A program made the translations under genes and the position numbers. Under the pieces are notes generated by a model that saw only the letters and a list, made by a program, of their open reading frames with translations, searched no databases and was not told the DNA's origin. Source: Pseudomonas mediterranea CFBP 5447 (lineage in GTDB: Bacteria; Pseudomonadota; Gammaproteobacteria; Pseudomonadales; Pseudomonadaceae). Taken from it: a stretch of 64,000 nt of DNA. The DNA lies in the NCBI RefSeq assembly GCF_000774145.1, contig NZ_KN322987.1:1695584-1759583 (forward strand), in the 5' to 3' direction. Positions 1 through 8,657 of this stretch are shown here, piece by piece. Every line of letters starts with the position of its first letter. Positions within the stretch are counted from its first letter, which is position 1.

Positions 1-33
1 GCGTGCATAAGTTCTGTGTTCAACACAAACCCC

Positions 34-122
34 TGTGGGAGCGAGCCTGCTCGCGATGGCGGTGTGTCAGACAACACCTCTGCGGCTGACCCGACGCCAT
101 CGCGAGCAGGCTCGCTCCCACA
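34..122. repeat. BIME: pair of inverted REP sequences
   Basis: Two 23-bp arms (34-56 and 100-122), each a GTGGGAGCGAGCCTGCTCGC-type REP, are exact reverse complements around a spacer of about 43 bp. This class of REP recurs at 13468, 25646, 31569, 35457 and 36244 in this window. It lies just downstream of tsaC, where it may stabilise or end the transcript. Confidence 0.9.
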
Positions 123-158
123 TGGGATAGGTAGTGGGTCTGGAGGGTGCGACCGGGC

Positions 159-716
159 TTAGTCCGGTCGAACCACTTTCCCGGTGGCCAGGTCGCGAAT
201 CACGCTGGGGTTCTTGCGCCCGCCCAGGTTGCCGCCGAGCACCAGGTCGATCTGCCCGCGGAAGTACTGCTCGACGCGAATCCGCGTGCGCGCTGCCGGG
301 CGGCCCTGGGGATTGGCCGAAGTGGACACCAGCGGGCCGACCAGCGAACACAAGTCGCGCACGGTAGGATGATCGCTGACCCGCAGCGCCACGGTATCGT
401 GCACTCCAGTGATCCATTCCGGCAGCAGGTTCTGGTGCGGTACCAGCCAGGTGTTGGGCCCCGGCCAGGTGCTGGCCATGCGGTCCATCCAGGTGTCGGG
501 GAAGTCTTCGAACAGGAAGTCGAACTGGTGAATGTTGTCCGCCACCAGGATCAACCCTTTGTCGGGCAACCGCGACTTGATCGCCAACAGGCGCTCCACC
601 GCCTCCTCGTTCCACGGATCGCAACCCAGGCCCCAGACCGCTTCGGTTGGATAGGCAATCACCGCCCCGGCGCGAATTTCTCGCGCGGCTTGTTGCACAC
701 GCCAACTGTTGACCAT
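159..716 (-). CDS. tsaC: Threonylcarbamoyl-AMP synthase TsaC
   Basis: This 185-residue protein belongs to the YrdC/Sua5 fold family. TsaC makes threonylcarbamoyl-AMP from threonine, bicarbonate and ATP in the cytoplasm, the first step of t6A37 modification of ANN-decoding tRNAs. The N-terminal AGAVIAYPTEAVWGLGCDP stretch, KSRLPDKGLI and the late STSANPQGRP motif are typical. The start at 716 (MVNSWRV) is preferred to an in-frame ATG 21 bases upstream because GGAGA sits about 7 bases before it and family members begin here. The gene lies immediately downstream of dprA on the same strand, as in other pseudomonads. Confidence 0.95.
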   Translation of the reverse strand: MVNSWRVQQAAREIRAGAVIAYPTEAVWGLGCDPWNEEAVERLLAIKSRLPDKGLILVADNIHQFDFLFEDFPDTWMDRMASTWPGPNTWLVPHQNLLPEWITGVHDTVALRVSDHPTVRDLCSLVGPLVSTSANPQGRPAARTRIRVEQYFRGQIDLVLGGNLGGRKNPSVIRDLATGKVVRPD

Positions 717-777
717 GAAAGATTCTCCGCAACACAAGATAAGGCTGTGCGCAGTTTACCGATCTTCCCCATAAAAC

Positions 778-1878
778 CTAGCGCGTGCGCGCAAACCAGC
801 GGCCATTGTCAGACGTGGCGCGCCCCTCCATTTCCAGTTCGGTCAGCGCCGCCAGCACTTTGGGCAATCCCCAGCCACTGGCCTCGGCCAAGGCTTCACT
901 GGTCAGCGGCGCGGCATGCAGCAGGCGCAGCAGCGGGTGTGTCACCGGCACAGGCTCATCCGTCAACGATAACCGTTGCCAACCGCGCAAGGCTTCAAGG
1001 ATGTGCTCGACGGTCTCCACCAGTGCCGCCCCGTCGCGGATCAATTGGTGACAACCCCGGGCGCCGGGGTGATGGATCGACCCTGGAATGGCGTACACCT
1101 CGCGCCCCTGTTCCGCCGCCAGCCGTGCCGTGATCAGCGAGCCGCTGGCGACGCTGGCTTCGACCACCAGGACGCCAAGGGACAAGCCGCTGATGATCCG
1201 GTTGCGGCGCGGAAAGTTGCTGGCGTGGGGCGGGGCGTCCAACGGAAACTCCGAGAGCACCGCGCTGCCTTGGGCAATCATGGCGTCCGCCAGGCGACGA
1301 TTGCGCTGTGGATAAAAATTTTCCAGGCCGGTGCCCAGCACCCCGATGGTTAGCCCGCCGACATCCAGTGCCGCCTGATGAGCCGCCGCGTCGATGCCCA
1401 GGGCCAGGCCGCTGGTGATGACAAAACCGGCGCTGGCCAGGCTGCGGGAAAACGCCGCGGCCGTATCCATCCCCGGACGTGAGGCGCGGCGACTGCCCAC
1501 CATCGCCAACTGCGGTTTTTCCAGGATGGTGGGATCGCCGGCGGCGAATAATAGCGGTGGCGGGTCGCTGATCTGCGCCAGCAGCGCCGGGTAGTCCGGC
1601 TGGTCCCACATCAGCAAATGCTGGCCCGAACCCTCCAGCCAGGCCAATGCATGGGCGGCGCCGTCGCGCACATCCGGGTTGCGCCGGGCTTCGGCGCTCG
1701 CTGCGGGCAACCCCAGCGCCCGCCATGCGCTGGCCGGTGCGCTGATAGCTTTGGAGGCCGAGCCGAAGGCTTCCATCAGGGTCATGAAACGTTTGGGTCC
1801 CAGCTCCGGCAAGCGGTGCAGGCGCAGGCGGGCCTCCAGTTCCGCCGGGGAAACCGAAGGGCATTCAGGCAATGTCAT
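778..1878 (-). CDS. dprA: DNA-processing protein DprA
   Basis: DprA (366 residues) loads RecA onto incoming single-stranded DNA during natural transformation and protects that DNA. An N-terminal helical segment (about 1-80) precedes the Rossmann-like DprA/Smf domain, marked by MVGSRRASRPG near 125, the SGLALGID stretch near 160 and FPRRNRIISGLS near 225. The last 60 or so residues look like the winged-helix DML1-type tail. It lies between the LysM gene and tsaC, the conserved Pseudomonas order. Only 61 bases separate it from tsaC, so co-transcription is likely. Confidence 0.95.
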   Translation of the reverse strand: MTLPECPSVSPAELEARLRLHRLPELGPKRFMTLMEAFGSASKAISAPASAWRALGLPAASAEARRNPDVRDGAAHALAWLEGSGQHLLMWDQPDYPALLAQISDPPPLLFAAGDPTILEKPQLAMVGSRRASRPGMDTAAAFSRSLASAGFVITSGLALGIDAAAHQAALDVGGLTIGVLGTGLENFYPQRNRRLADAMIAQGSAVLSEFPLDAPPHASNFPRRNRIISGLSLGVLVVEASVASGSLITARLAAEQGREVYAIPGSIHHPGARGCHQLIRDGAALVETVEHILEALRGWQRLSLTDEPVPVTHPLLRLLHAAPLTSEALAEASGWGLPKVLAALTELEMEGRATSDNGRWFARTR

Positions 1879-1959
1879 GTGATCAATCCTTGATCGTCAT
1901 ACGTCCCGTTCGAACGGGAACAAGCTGTGGATAACTCTGTTGGTAAGTTGTGAGACCCG

Positions 1960-2985
1960 TTATGGATTGCGCACCTTGTCGAGCACCGCCAATGAGCGCG
2001 AGGCATACAGCACCAGACCGTAGCTGAGCTTGTCGTAGGTGCGGAACACCATCAGCAGGCCGGCGCGTTCGTCGGGGATCTTCACCGGTTCGCCGGTAAC
2101 GCGGTCGCGCACGGTTTCACCGGTCTTCATCACCGCCAGGACATTGCCCTCGGCCAGCCCATCGCGCCGGCCCTTGTTCAGCGTGACCACGTCCAGCGCG
2201 CCGATCTGGGTCACGCCGCGTGGCACGTCGAGGATCAGCCCGTTGATGTCCGTTTTCGGCGCGCTGGGCATGAAGGTCGAGTTGATCGAGCGTTCTTCGC
2301 CGCTGAACAGTCGATCGCCGAGGCGGACTTCCTGGGTGGTGCGTTGCAGGGTGAGGGTGGTGACGTCGCCCTCTGCGGTCACAACCTCCGCGCTGCCGAT
2401 GTCGTCGGCATTGATGCCCAGCAGTTCCTTGGTCTGTGGATCGGTGTAGACCTTGCCCTGGCGGAAGATGCCGTAGGCCGACTGGTCTGTGGCGAATGCG
2501 CCGCGGGCGAAGATCTGGTCCCCGGCGCCGCTGAGCACCCGTTCGGCATTGCCGGCGACGACGTAGGGCGCCTTGTTGAAATCCGCCGCCGTGTCGACGA
2601 TGCGGTTGCTCAGCAGGAAGCTGTTGATGGCCTGCAACGGGATGCTCGGGATGGCATCAGCCACCGGCGAGCTGCGGATCCGCGGCGACAGCTTGATGGT
2701 GCCCCGGGAGGCGCCGCGATTGAGGGTCAGCCGTGGCTGGCCATTGACGTAGACCAGTGACAGGGTATCGCCGGGGTAAATCAGGTTCGGGTTCTCGATC
2801 TGCGGGTTGGCCTGCCAGAGTTCGGGCCATTTCCACGGTTCGCGCAGGTATTTGCCAGAAATGTCCCACAGCGTGTCGCCAGCGACCACGGTGTATTGCT
2901 GCGGGAAACCTTCCCGAAGTTGCACTTGCCCGTGCGCGATACCGGCCGAGGCCAGGAGCAGCAGGGCGAGTAGTGATTTCCTCAT
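1960..2985 (-). CDS. LysM domain-containing exported protein
   Basis: This 341-residue protein starts with a clear signal peptide (MRKSLLALLLLASAGIAHG) and is expected in the periplasm. A LysM peptidoglycan-binding domain follows at about residues 30-80 (YTVVAGDTLWDISGKYL, then NPNLIYPGDTLSL). The remaining 250 residues are a conserved region of unknown role. GGGA lies upstream of the ATG. The gene is divergent from def across a 180-bp spacer that should carry both promoters, and runs toward dprA. Its exact role is not established; cell-wall association is inferred from LysM. Confidence 0.9.
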   Translation of the reverse strand: MRKSLLALLLLASAGIAHGQVQLREGFPQQYTVVAGDTLWDISGKYLREPWKWPELWQANPQIENPNLIYPGDTLSLVYVNGQPRLTLNRGASRGTIKLSPRIRSSPVADAIPSIPLQAINSFLLSNRIVDTAADFNKAPYVVAGNAERVLSGAGDQIFARGAFATDQSAYGIFRQGKVYTDPQTKELLGINADDIGSAEVVTAEGDVTTLTLQRTTQEVRLGDRLFSGEERSINSTFMPSAPKTDINGLILDVPRGVTQIGALDVVTLNKGRRDGLAEGNVLAVMKTGETVRDRVTGEPVKIPDERAGLLMVFRTYDKLSYGLVLYASRSLAVLDKVRNP

Positions 2986-3165
2986 GCGGTGAATCCCTTT
3001 ATCATGTGCGTTCGCGTAAAACGCCAGAGCCCCCGTGGCTCGCTCCGCAAGGCGCTATGCTTCAGAAGCAGCGTTTCAGAGCAACGTTTTACAACGGTAG
3101 CCTGCATCCCAAGACACGCCAGGCCAGCCACCCGACTTTACCTCACACGTGCATTTATCAAGCTT

Positions 3166-3672
3166 ATGGCCATTTTGAACATTCTCGAATTTCCGGACCC
3201 GCGCCTGCGCACGATTGCCAAACCGGTGGCCGTAGTGGACGACGAAGTGCGTCAGTTGGTCGATGACATGTTTGAAACAATGTATGAAGCGCCAGGCATC
3301 GGCCTCGCTGCGACCCAGGTCAACGTGCACAAGCGTATCGTCGTCATGGACCTCTCCGAAGACCGCAGCGAGCCACGGGTGTTCATCAACCCCGAGTTCG
3401 AAACCCTCACCGACGAGATGGACCAATACCAGGAAGGCTGCCTCTCGGTACCGGGTTTCTACGAGAACGTCGACCGTCCGCAGAAGGTCAGGATCAAGGC
3501 GCTGGACCGTGACGGCCAACCTTACGAACTGATCGCCGAAGGATTGCTGGCGGTGTGCATCCAGCATGAATGTGACCACCTCAACGGCAAGTTGTTCGTG
3601 GATTACCTGTCGACCCTCAAGCGCGACCGGATCAAGAAGAAACTGGAAAAGATCCACCGCCAGAATGCTTGA
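3166..3672 (+). CDS. def: Peptide deformylase
   Basis: Def (168 residues) removes the N-formyl group from nascent proteins. All three family motifs are present: GIGLAATQV near 45, EGCLSVP near 90 and HECDHLNG near 132, giving the Cys and two His metal ligands and the catalytic Glu. The frame stays open about 177 bases further upstream, but the family begins MAILNILEFPDPRLR, so ATG 3166 is taken as the start. Fmt, which adds the formyl group, follows after a terminator. Confidence 0.97.
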   Translation: MAILNILEFPDPRLRTIAKPVAVVDDEVRQLVDDMFETMYEAPGIGLAATQVNVHKRIVVMDLSEDRSEPRVFINPEFETLTDEMDQYQEGCLSVPGFYENVDRPQKVRIKALDRDGQPYELIAEGLLAVCIQHECDHLNGKLFVDYLSTLKRDRIKKKLEKIHRQNA

Positions 3673-3683
3673 TGCCCCCTTTC

Positions 3684-3713
3684 AAAGGCTTGCCGCGGCA
3701 AGCCTTTTTTCTT
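3684..3713 (+). terminator. Rho-independent terminator after def
   Basis: AAAGGCTTGCC and GGCAAGCCTTT form an 11-bp stem with a 4-base loop, followed by TTTCTTT. It lies 12 bases after the def stop, between def and fmt. Confidence 0.9.
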
Positions 3714-3742
3714 TATGCGACTGCTGTTAATTGAGAGCTTCC

Positions 3743-4702
3743 ATGACTGAGCCACTGCGCATCGTCTTTGCCGGCACTCCCGAGTTTGCCGCCGAACACC
3801 TCAAGGCCCTGCTGGCCAGCCCCCATGAGATCATCGCGGTCTACACCCAGCCGGATCGGCCGGCCGGCCGTGGGCAAAAACTGATGCCCAGCCCGGTCAA
3901 GCAACTGGCCCTGGAAAACGGTTTGCAGGTGTTGCAGCCGCCGACCCTGCGCGATGGGCAAGCCCAGGCCGAACTGGCCGCGCTGAAACCGGACCTGATG
4001 GTGGTGGTCGCCTATGGCCTGATCCTGCCTCAAGTGGTGCTGGACATCCCGCGCCTGGGTTGCATCAACAGTCACGCCTCGCTGCTGCCGCGCTGGCGCG
4101 GTGCGGCGCCGATCCAGCGCGCCGTCGAAGCGGGCGATGCCGAGAGCGGCGTGACCGTGATGCGCATGGAGGCGGGCCTGGACACCGGGCCGATGCTGCT
4201 CAAGGTCGCCACCCCCATCAGCGCCGAAGACACCGGTGGCAGCCTGCACGATCGCCTCGCGCTGATCGGCCCGCCGGCCGTGGTCAAGGCCATTGCCGGC
4301 CTGGCCGCCGGCACGCTGGAGGGCGAAGTGCAGGATGACAGCCTCGCCACCTACGCGCACAAATTGAACAAGGACGAAGCCCGCATCGACTGGCGCCGTC
4401 CGGCGGTCGAACTGGAGCGGCTGGTACGCGCCTTCAACCCGTGGCCGATCTGCCACAGCACCTTGAACGGCGAAGCGGTGAAGGTACTGGCCGCCAGGTG
4501 CGCCGAAGGGAAGGGCGCTGCGGGGCAGATCCTCGAAGCCAGCAAGGACGGTCTCGTCGTGGCCTGTGGCGAGCAGGCGCTGTGCCTGACCCGTCTGCAA
4601 CTGCCCGGCGGCAAGGCGCTGAACTTCAGCGACTTGTTCAACAGCCGGCGTGAGAAATTTGCCGTCGGCAGTGTCCTCGGCCAAGCGGTGGAGGCTTCAT
4701 GA
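3743..4702 (+). CDS. fmt: Methionyl-tRNA formyltransferase
   Basis: Fmt (319 residues) transfers a formyl group from 10-formyl-THF to initiator Met-tRNA. The N-terminal Rossmann domain carries the hallmark SLLPRWRGAAPIQRA (about 110-125), with the catalytic Asn/His/Asp set nearby (CINSH, LDTGPML). The C-terminal OB-fold domain runs from about 210. ATG 3743 is chosen over a TTG 12 bases upstream because the family begins MTEPLRIVFAGTPEFA. The stop overlaps the rsmB start by 4 bases (ATGA), which suggests translational coupling. Confidence 0.97.
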   Translation: MTEPLRIVFAGTPEFAAEHLKALLASPHEIIAVYTQPDRPAGRGQKLMPSPVKQLALENGLQVLQPPTLRDGQAQAELAALKPDLMVVVAYGLILPQVVLDIPRLGCINSHASLLPRWRGAAPIQRAVEAGDAESGVTVMRMEAGLDTGPMLLKVATPISAEDTGGSLHDRLALIGPPAVVKAIAGLAAGTLEGEVQDDSLATYAHKLNKDEARIDWRRPAVELERLVRAFNPWPICHSTLNGEAVKVLAARCAEGKGAAGQILEASKDGLVVACGEQALCLTRLQLPGGKALNFSDLFNSRREKFAVGSVLGQAVEAS

Positions 4703-6009
4703 ACCCGCGTCTGGCCGCCGCCAAGGCGCTTGCCGCCGTGCTCAGCGGCAAAGCGTCGCTCAACAGTTCCTTGCCGACCCAATTGGACAAGGTCGAGGAC
4801 CGTGACCGCGGTTTCACCCAGGACCTGGCGTTCGGCACCGCTCGCTGGCAGCCACGGCTCTCGGCCCTGGCGGCCAAGCTGTTGCAGAAACCGTTCAAGG
4901 CCGCCGACGCCGACGTCGAGGCGCTGCTGCTGGTGGGGCTTTACCAATTGCTCTACACCCGCGTGCCTGCCCACGCCGCCATCGGCGAAACCGTGGGCTG
5001 CGCCGACAAACTGAAGAAACCCTGGGCCAAGGCCTTGCTCAACGCCGTGTTGCGTCGCGCCCAACGGGAAAGCGAAAGCCTGCTAGCCGAGCTGGAGCAT
5101 GACCCGGTGGTGCGCACCGCCCACCCGCGCTGGTTGCAGAAAGCCTTGAAGGCGTTCTGGCCCGAGCAATGGGAAGCCATCTGCGCGGCCAACAATGCCC
5201 ATCCGCCGATGATCCTGCGGGTCAACCGTCGCCACCATCGCCGCGATGCCTACCTGGCCTTGCTGGGCAAGGCCGGGATCCCGGCCCGGCCATGCGCGTA
5301 CAGCCGCGACGGCATCCTGTTGGAAACCCCGGGCGATGTCCGTGCCCTGCCGGGCTTCGCCGACGGCTGCATCAGCGTCCAGGACGAAGCCGCGCAACTG
5401 GCCGCCGACCTGCTGGAGCTGGCGCCCGGGCAACGGGTGCTGGACGCCTGCTGCGCACCGGGGGGCAAGACCTGCCACATCCTCGAAGCCGAGCCGAAGC
5501 TGGCCGGCGTGGTCGCAGTGGACCTGGAAGCCAAGCGCCTGGTGCGGGTGAAGGAAAACCTCGAGCGCCTGGGCCTGGACGCCGAGCTGATCGCCGCCGA
5601 CGGTCGCGACACCGCGGCCTGGTGGGACGGCAAGCCGTTCCAGCGCATCCTGCTCGACGCGCCGTGCTCGGCCACCGGCGTGATCCGCCGTCATCCGGAC
5701 ATCAAGCTCACCCGCCAACCGGACGACATTGCCGCATTGGCCCTGCTGCAGGGTGAGCTGCTCGACGCCCTGTGGCAGACCCTCGATGTGGGCGGCATCC
5801 TGCTCTATGCCACCTGCTCGACCTTGCCGACCGAGAACACCGAAGTGATCGAAGCCTTTCTCGTCCGCACCCCCGGTGCCCGGGAGCTGGACATCGCCAC
5901 CCAGGCCGGCCTGAAGCAGCCCCACGGTCGCCAGTTGCTGGCCCAGGAGGGCGGGCACGATGGGTTCTACTACGCCAAGCTGATCAAGATCGCCGCCGCA
6001 CGCGGTTAA
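4699..6009 (+). CDS. rsmB: 16S rRNA (cytosine-967-C5)-methyltransferase
   Basis: RsmB/Sun (436 residues) methylates C967 of 16S rRNA. An N-terminal NusB-like domain (about 1-140) is followed by an SAM-dependent methyltransferase domain with CCAPGGKTCH (SAM loop, near 252), DAPCSATGVIRRHPD (motif IV Cys, near 320) and YATCSTLPTENTEV (motif VI catalytic Cys, near 373). It overlaps fmt by 4 bases and ends 24 bases before trkA. This is the conserved def-fmt-rsmB-trkA order. Confidence 0.97.
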   Translation: MNPRLAAAKALAAVLSGKASLNSSLPTQLDKVEDRDRGFTQDLAFGTARWQPRLSALAAKLLQKPFKAADADVEALLLVGLYQLLYTRVPAHAAIGETVGCADKLKKPWAKALLNAVLRRAQRESESLLAELEHDPVVRTAHPRWLQKALKAFWPEQWEAICAANNAHPPMILRVNRRHHRRDAYLALLGKAGIPARPCAYSRDGILLETPGDVRALPGFADGCISVQDEAAQLAADLLELAPGQRVLDACCAPGGKTCHILEAEPKLAGVVAVDLEAKRLVRVKENLERLGLDAELIAADGRDTAAWWDGKPFQRILLDAPCSATGVIRRHPDIKLTRQPDDIAALALLQGELLDALWQTLDVGGILLYATCSTLPTENTEVIEAFLVRTPGARELDIATQAGLKQPHGRQLLAQEGGHDGFYYAKLIKIAAARG

Positions 6010-6033
6010 GACCGATTCGATAGGAGTGAACGG

Positions 6034-7407
6034 ATGAAAATCATCATCCTCGGCGCAGGGCAGGTCGGCGGTTCGCTGGCGGAACATCTGGCCAGCGAGG
6101 CCAACGACATCACCGTGGTCGACACCGATGGCGAACGCCTGCGCGACCTCGGTGATCGTCTCGACATCCGCACCGTGCAAGGACGCGGTTCCCTGCCGAC
6201 CGTGCTGCGCCAGGCCGGCGCGGACGATGCCGACATGCTGGTGGCCGTCACCAACAGTGACGAAACCAACATGGTCGCCTGCCAGGTGGCCCACACCCTG
6301 TTCCACACCCCGACCAAGATCGCCCGGGTGCGGGAAGCGGCCTACCTGACCCGCGCCGACCTGTTCGACAACGAAGCGATCCCGGTGGATGTATTGATCA
6401 GCCCCGAGCAGGTGGTGACCAACTACATCAAGCGCCTGATCGAGCACCCGGGCGCCCTGCAGGTGATCGACTTTGCCGAGAGCAAGGCGCAACTGGTGGC
6501 GATCAAGGCCTACTACGGCGGGCCGTTGGTGGGGCAGCAACTGCGTCAGCTACGCGAGCACATGCCGAGTGTGGAAATGCGCGTCGCGGCCATCTTCCGC
6601 CGCGACCGGCCGATCCTGCCCCAGGGCGATACGGTGATCGAGGCCGACGACGAGGTATTTTTCATCGCCGCCAAGGCGAACATTCGTGCGGTGATGAGCG
6701 AAATGCGCCGTCTCGACGAGAACTACAAGCGCATCGTCATCGCCGGCGGCGGGCAGATCGGCGAGCGCCTGGCCGAAGCCATCGAAAGCCGCTACCAGGT
6801 GAAGATCATCGAGATGAACCCGGCCCGCTGCCGCTACCTCTCGGACACCCTCGACAGCACCGTGGTGTTGCAGGGCAGTGCTTCGGACCGCGACCTGCTG
6901 CTGGAAGAAAACATCGCCGACGCCGACATCTTCCTGGCCCTGACCAACGACGACGAAGCCAACATCATGTCATCGTTGCTGGCCAAGCGCCTGGGGGCGA
7001 GGAAGGTGATGACCATCATCAACAACCCGGCCTACGTCGACCTGATCCAGGGCGGCGACATCGACATCGCCATCAGCCCGCAACTGGCAACCATCGGCAC
7101 CTTGCTGGCCCACGTGCGCCGCGGCGACATCGTCAGCGTGCACTCCCTGCGCCGTGGCGCGGCCGAAGCCATCGAGGCCATTGCCCATGGTGATGCCAAG
7201 TCCAGCAAAGTGATCGGCCGCGCCATCCGCGACATCGGCCTGCCGCCGGGCACCACCATCGGCGCGATCATCCGCGACGAAGAAGTGCTGATCGCCCATG
7301 ACGACACCGTGATCCAGACCGGCGACCATGTGATTCTGTTCCTGGTGGACAAGAAGCATATCCGCGATGTCGAGAAGCTGTTCCATGTGGGGTTGAGCTT
7401 CTTCTGA
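6034..7407 (+). CDS. trkA: Trk potassium transporter NAD-binding component TrkA
   Basis: TrkA (457 residues) is the peripheral regulatory subunit of the Trk K+ uptake channel. It has two tandem RCK units: GAGQVGGSLAEHL at the N-terminus and GGGQIGERLAEAI near 235 are the two nucleotide-binding P-loops, each followed by a TrkA_C-type domain (for example VIGRAIRDIGLPPGTTIGA in the last quarter). GGAGTGAACGG upstream serves as the ribosome site. A palindromic repeat follows directly. Confidence 0.97.
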   Translation: MKIIILGAGQVGGSLAEHLASEANDITVVDTDGERLRDLGDRLDIRTVQGRGSLPTVLRQAGADDADMLVAVTNSDETNMVACQVAHTLFHTPTKIARVREAAYLTRADLFDNEAIPVDVLISPEQVVTNYIKRLIEHPGALQVIDFAESKAQLVAIKAYYGGPLVGQQLRQLREHMPSVEMRVAAIFRRDRPILPQGDTVIEADDEVFFIAAKANIRAVMSEMRRLDENYKRIVIAGGGQIGERLAEAIESRYQVKIIEMNPARCRYLSDTLDSTVVLQGSASDRDLLLEENIADADIFLALTNDDEANIMSSLLAKRLGARKVMTIINNPAYVDLIQGGDIDIAISPQLATIGTLLAHVRRGDIVSVHSLRRGAAEAIEAIAHGDAKSSKVIGRAIRDIGLPPGTTIGAIIRDEEVLIAHDDTVIQTGDHVILFLVDKKHIRDVEKLFHVGLSFF

Positions 7408-7426
7408 CCTGCCCCGTCCCTGTGCC

Positions 7427-7537
7427 GATCGTTCCCACGCTCCGCGTGGGAATGCCTCAACGGACGCTCCGCGTTCGGCTCTTGAGGAGACGCAGAGCGT
7501 CCCTGGCTGCATTCCCACGCAGAGCGTGGGAACGATC
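7427..7537. repeat. Palindromic intergenic repeat (GATCGTTCCCACGC class)
   Basis: Outer arms beginning GATCGTTCCCACGC and ending GCGTGGGAACGATC are inverted copies. Each arm also contains its own smaller hairpin (CCCACGCTCCGCGTGGG). A further inner palindrome contains ACGCTCCGCG and its complement. This is a REP class different from the other palindromes in the window, placed between trkA and the TPR gene. Confidence 0.85.
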
Positions 7538-7563
7538 CTGACCCAACCAACAAGGAAGCCCCC

Positions 7564-7875
7564 ATGCTCGAATCCCTGGAAAAAATGCTCGCCAAGGGTG
7601 TGGATAACCCACTGCTGCGCTTCGGCCTGGGCAAGGGCTATCTCGACCTCGCCGAATTCCTCCGCGCCGCCGAACACCTGCAACGCTGCGTCGAGCTCGA
7701 TCCCAAGTATTCGGCCGCCTGGAAACTGTTGGGCAAGGCCCACCAGGGCCAGGGCGACCTGGCGGCCGCGCGCCGCGCCTGGGAACAAGGCCTGGAAGCC
7801 GCCCGTGCCCATGGCGACAAACAGGCCGAAAAGGAAATGACGGTGTTCCTCAAGAAACTGGACCGCCACTCCTGA
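7564..7875 (+). CDS. Tetratricopeptide-repeat protein
   Basis: This 103-residue protein has no signal peptide. Residues from about 15 to 75 form roughly two TPR units (LLRFGLGKGYLDLAEF, then YSAAWKLLGKAHQGQGDL), implying a small helical protein-interaction module. AAGGAAG precedes the ATG. Genes of this type are found near trkA in pseudomonads. The partner and role are unknown. Confidence 0.85.
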   Translation: MLESLEKMLAKGVDNPLLRFGLGKGYLDLAEFLRAAEHLQRCVELDPKYSAAWKLLGKAHQGQGDLAAARRAWEQGLEAARAHGDKQAEKEMTVFLKKLDRHS

Positions 7876-7892
7876 TACACCCCTCACAACCT

Positions 7893-8054
7893 TCAAAGGC
7901 CAACCGCCCGCGGCGAGGGCGTTTTCTTCAGCGGTGTGAGCTGGTAGCAGAGGCCGCTGTTGCCCCGGTTGTGCTCACCGGCGGCATTGGCGTGGGCAGC
8001 CATGCCGCCCAATGCGAGGGCAAAAGCGGTCAGGTAGGTCTTGAGTTTCTTCAT
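7893..8054 (-). CDS. Possible small secreted peptide
   Basis: A 53-codon frame begins MKKLKTYLTAFALALGG and has a convincing signal peptide ending near AHANA, then a short basic tail with one Cys. AGGAGT lies about 6 bases before its ATG, which is good evidence for initiation. The 3' end runs through the apparent terminator of the convergent TPR gene, so the C-terminus may be accidental. It could be the truncated relic of a DUF2790-like gene, since a DUF2790 gene follows in the same orientation. Confidence 0.4.
   Translation of the reverse strand: MKKLKTYLTAFALALGGMAAHANAAGEHNRGNSGLCYQLTPLKKTPSPRAVGL
7905..7928 (+). terminator. Rho-independent terminator after the TPR gene
   Basis: CGCCC and GGGCG pair around a 7-base loop and are followed by TTTTCTT, 29 bases after the TPR stop codon. 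The stem is short, so confidence is moderate. Confidence 0.6.
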
Positions 8055-8104
8055 ATTGACTCCTGTTTGCACGATGATTGCGGCTGTAATGAGTGCCGTG
8101 AGGC

Positions 8105-8371
8105 TCAGCTCCCTTCGCTGTTGCAGGCGTCTGCTTGCTTAAGGTATGTCAGGGACCGCTGCTCACCCATCGAGTCGAGGTAGTTGATCTGCGCATTCAC
8201 CAAGCCGCAGGTCTGGCCGCCGTCCTCGGTCAGCGAGACCACTCGCTTGATGTCCAGATGGGTGCCGTAGGTGTAGGTTTCGCTGGCGGCTTTGTCCTGG
8301 GCCAGGGCGGGTAATGCGGCGGCACTCAGGGCAGTGATCAGGCAAGCGGTAGCGATGGTTTTCAGTTTCAT
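8105..8371 (-). CDS. DUF2790 domain-containing periplasmic protein
   Basis: This 88-residue protein starts with a signal peptide (MKLKTIATACLITALSAAAL, cleavage near ALA/QD). The mature part contains TYTYGTHLDIKRVVSLTE and two cysteines (TCGL, ADAC) that could pair. This is the DUF2790 pattern common in small Pseudomonas exported proteins. The frame is followed by an AT-poor spacer and then the peptide at 7893-8054 on the same strand. It is divergent from the two-component system, with a 286-bp gap between. Function is unknown; related proteins are often metal- or stress-responsive, but the sequence does not show that here. Confidence 0.8.
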   Translation of the reverse strand: MKLKTIATACLITALSAAALPALAQDKAASETYTYGTHLDIKRVVSLTEDGGQTCGLVNAQINYLDSMGEQRSLTYLKQADACNSEGS

Positions 8372-8657
8372 GGTCGTTTTCCTTCAATGAGTTCGATGGT
8401 TTCATCGAGGCGATTCATGTTGTCTCGATGGGGCTCATTAAAGGTCGCGGAGGTATCTCGGCTGTGTCGAGAAACACCTCGGTTGGATGCGTTACGTATC
8501 TGAGGTGGGTTGCGATACAGAGCGATACAATCGCTGCTGTTTTGGTTGGGTTCTGGCTTAATCCCGGGCTGGAAAAGCAGAACCGCGCTGCCCTGCCAAC
8601 CGGCAACCGGGCATCGCCACACTGCGCACTCGATGCGCGTATTTCGGAGAGCAGGGC

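Noticed and set aside
5083..6540. Long minus-strand frame across rsmB and trkA
   Set aside because: It spans two unrelated plus-strand genes and their spacer, which a real gene would not do in a conserved locus.
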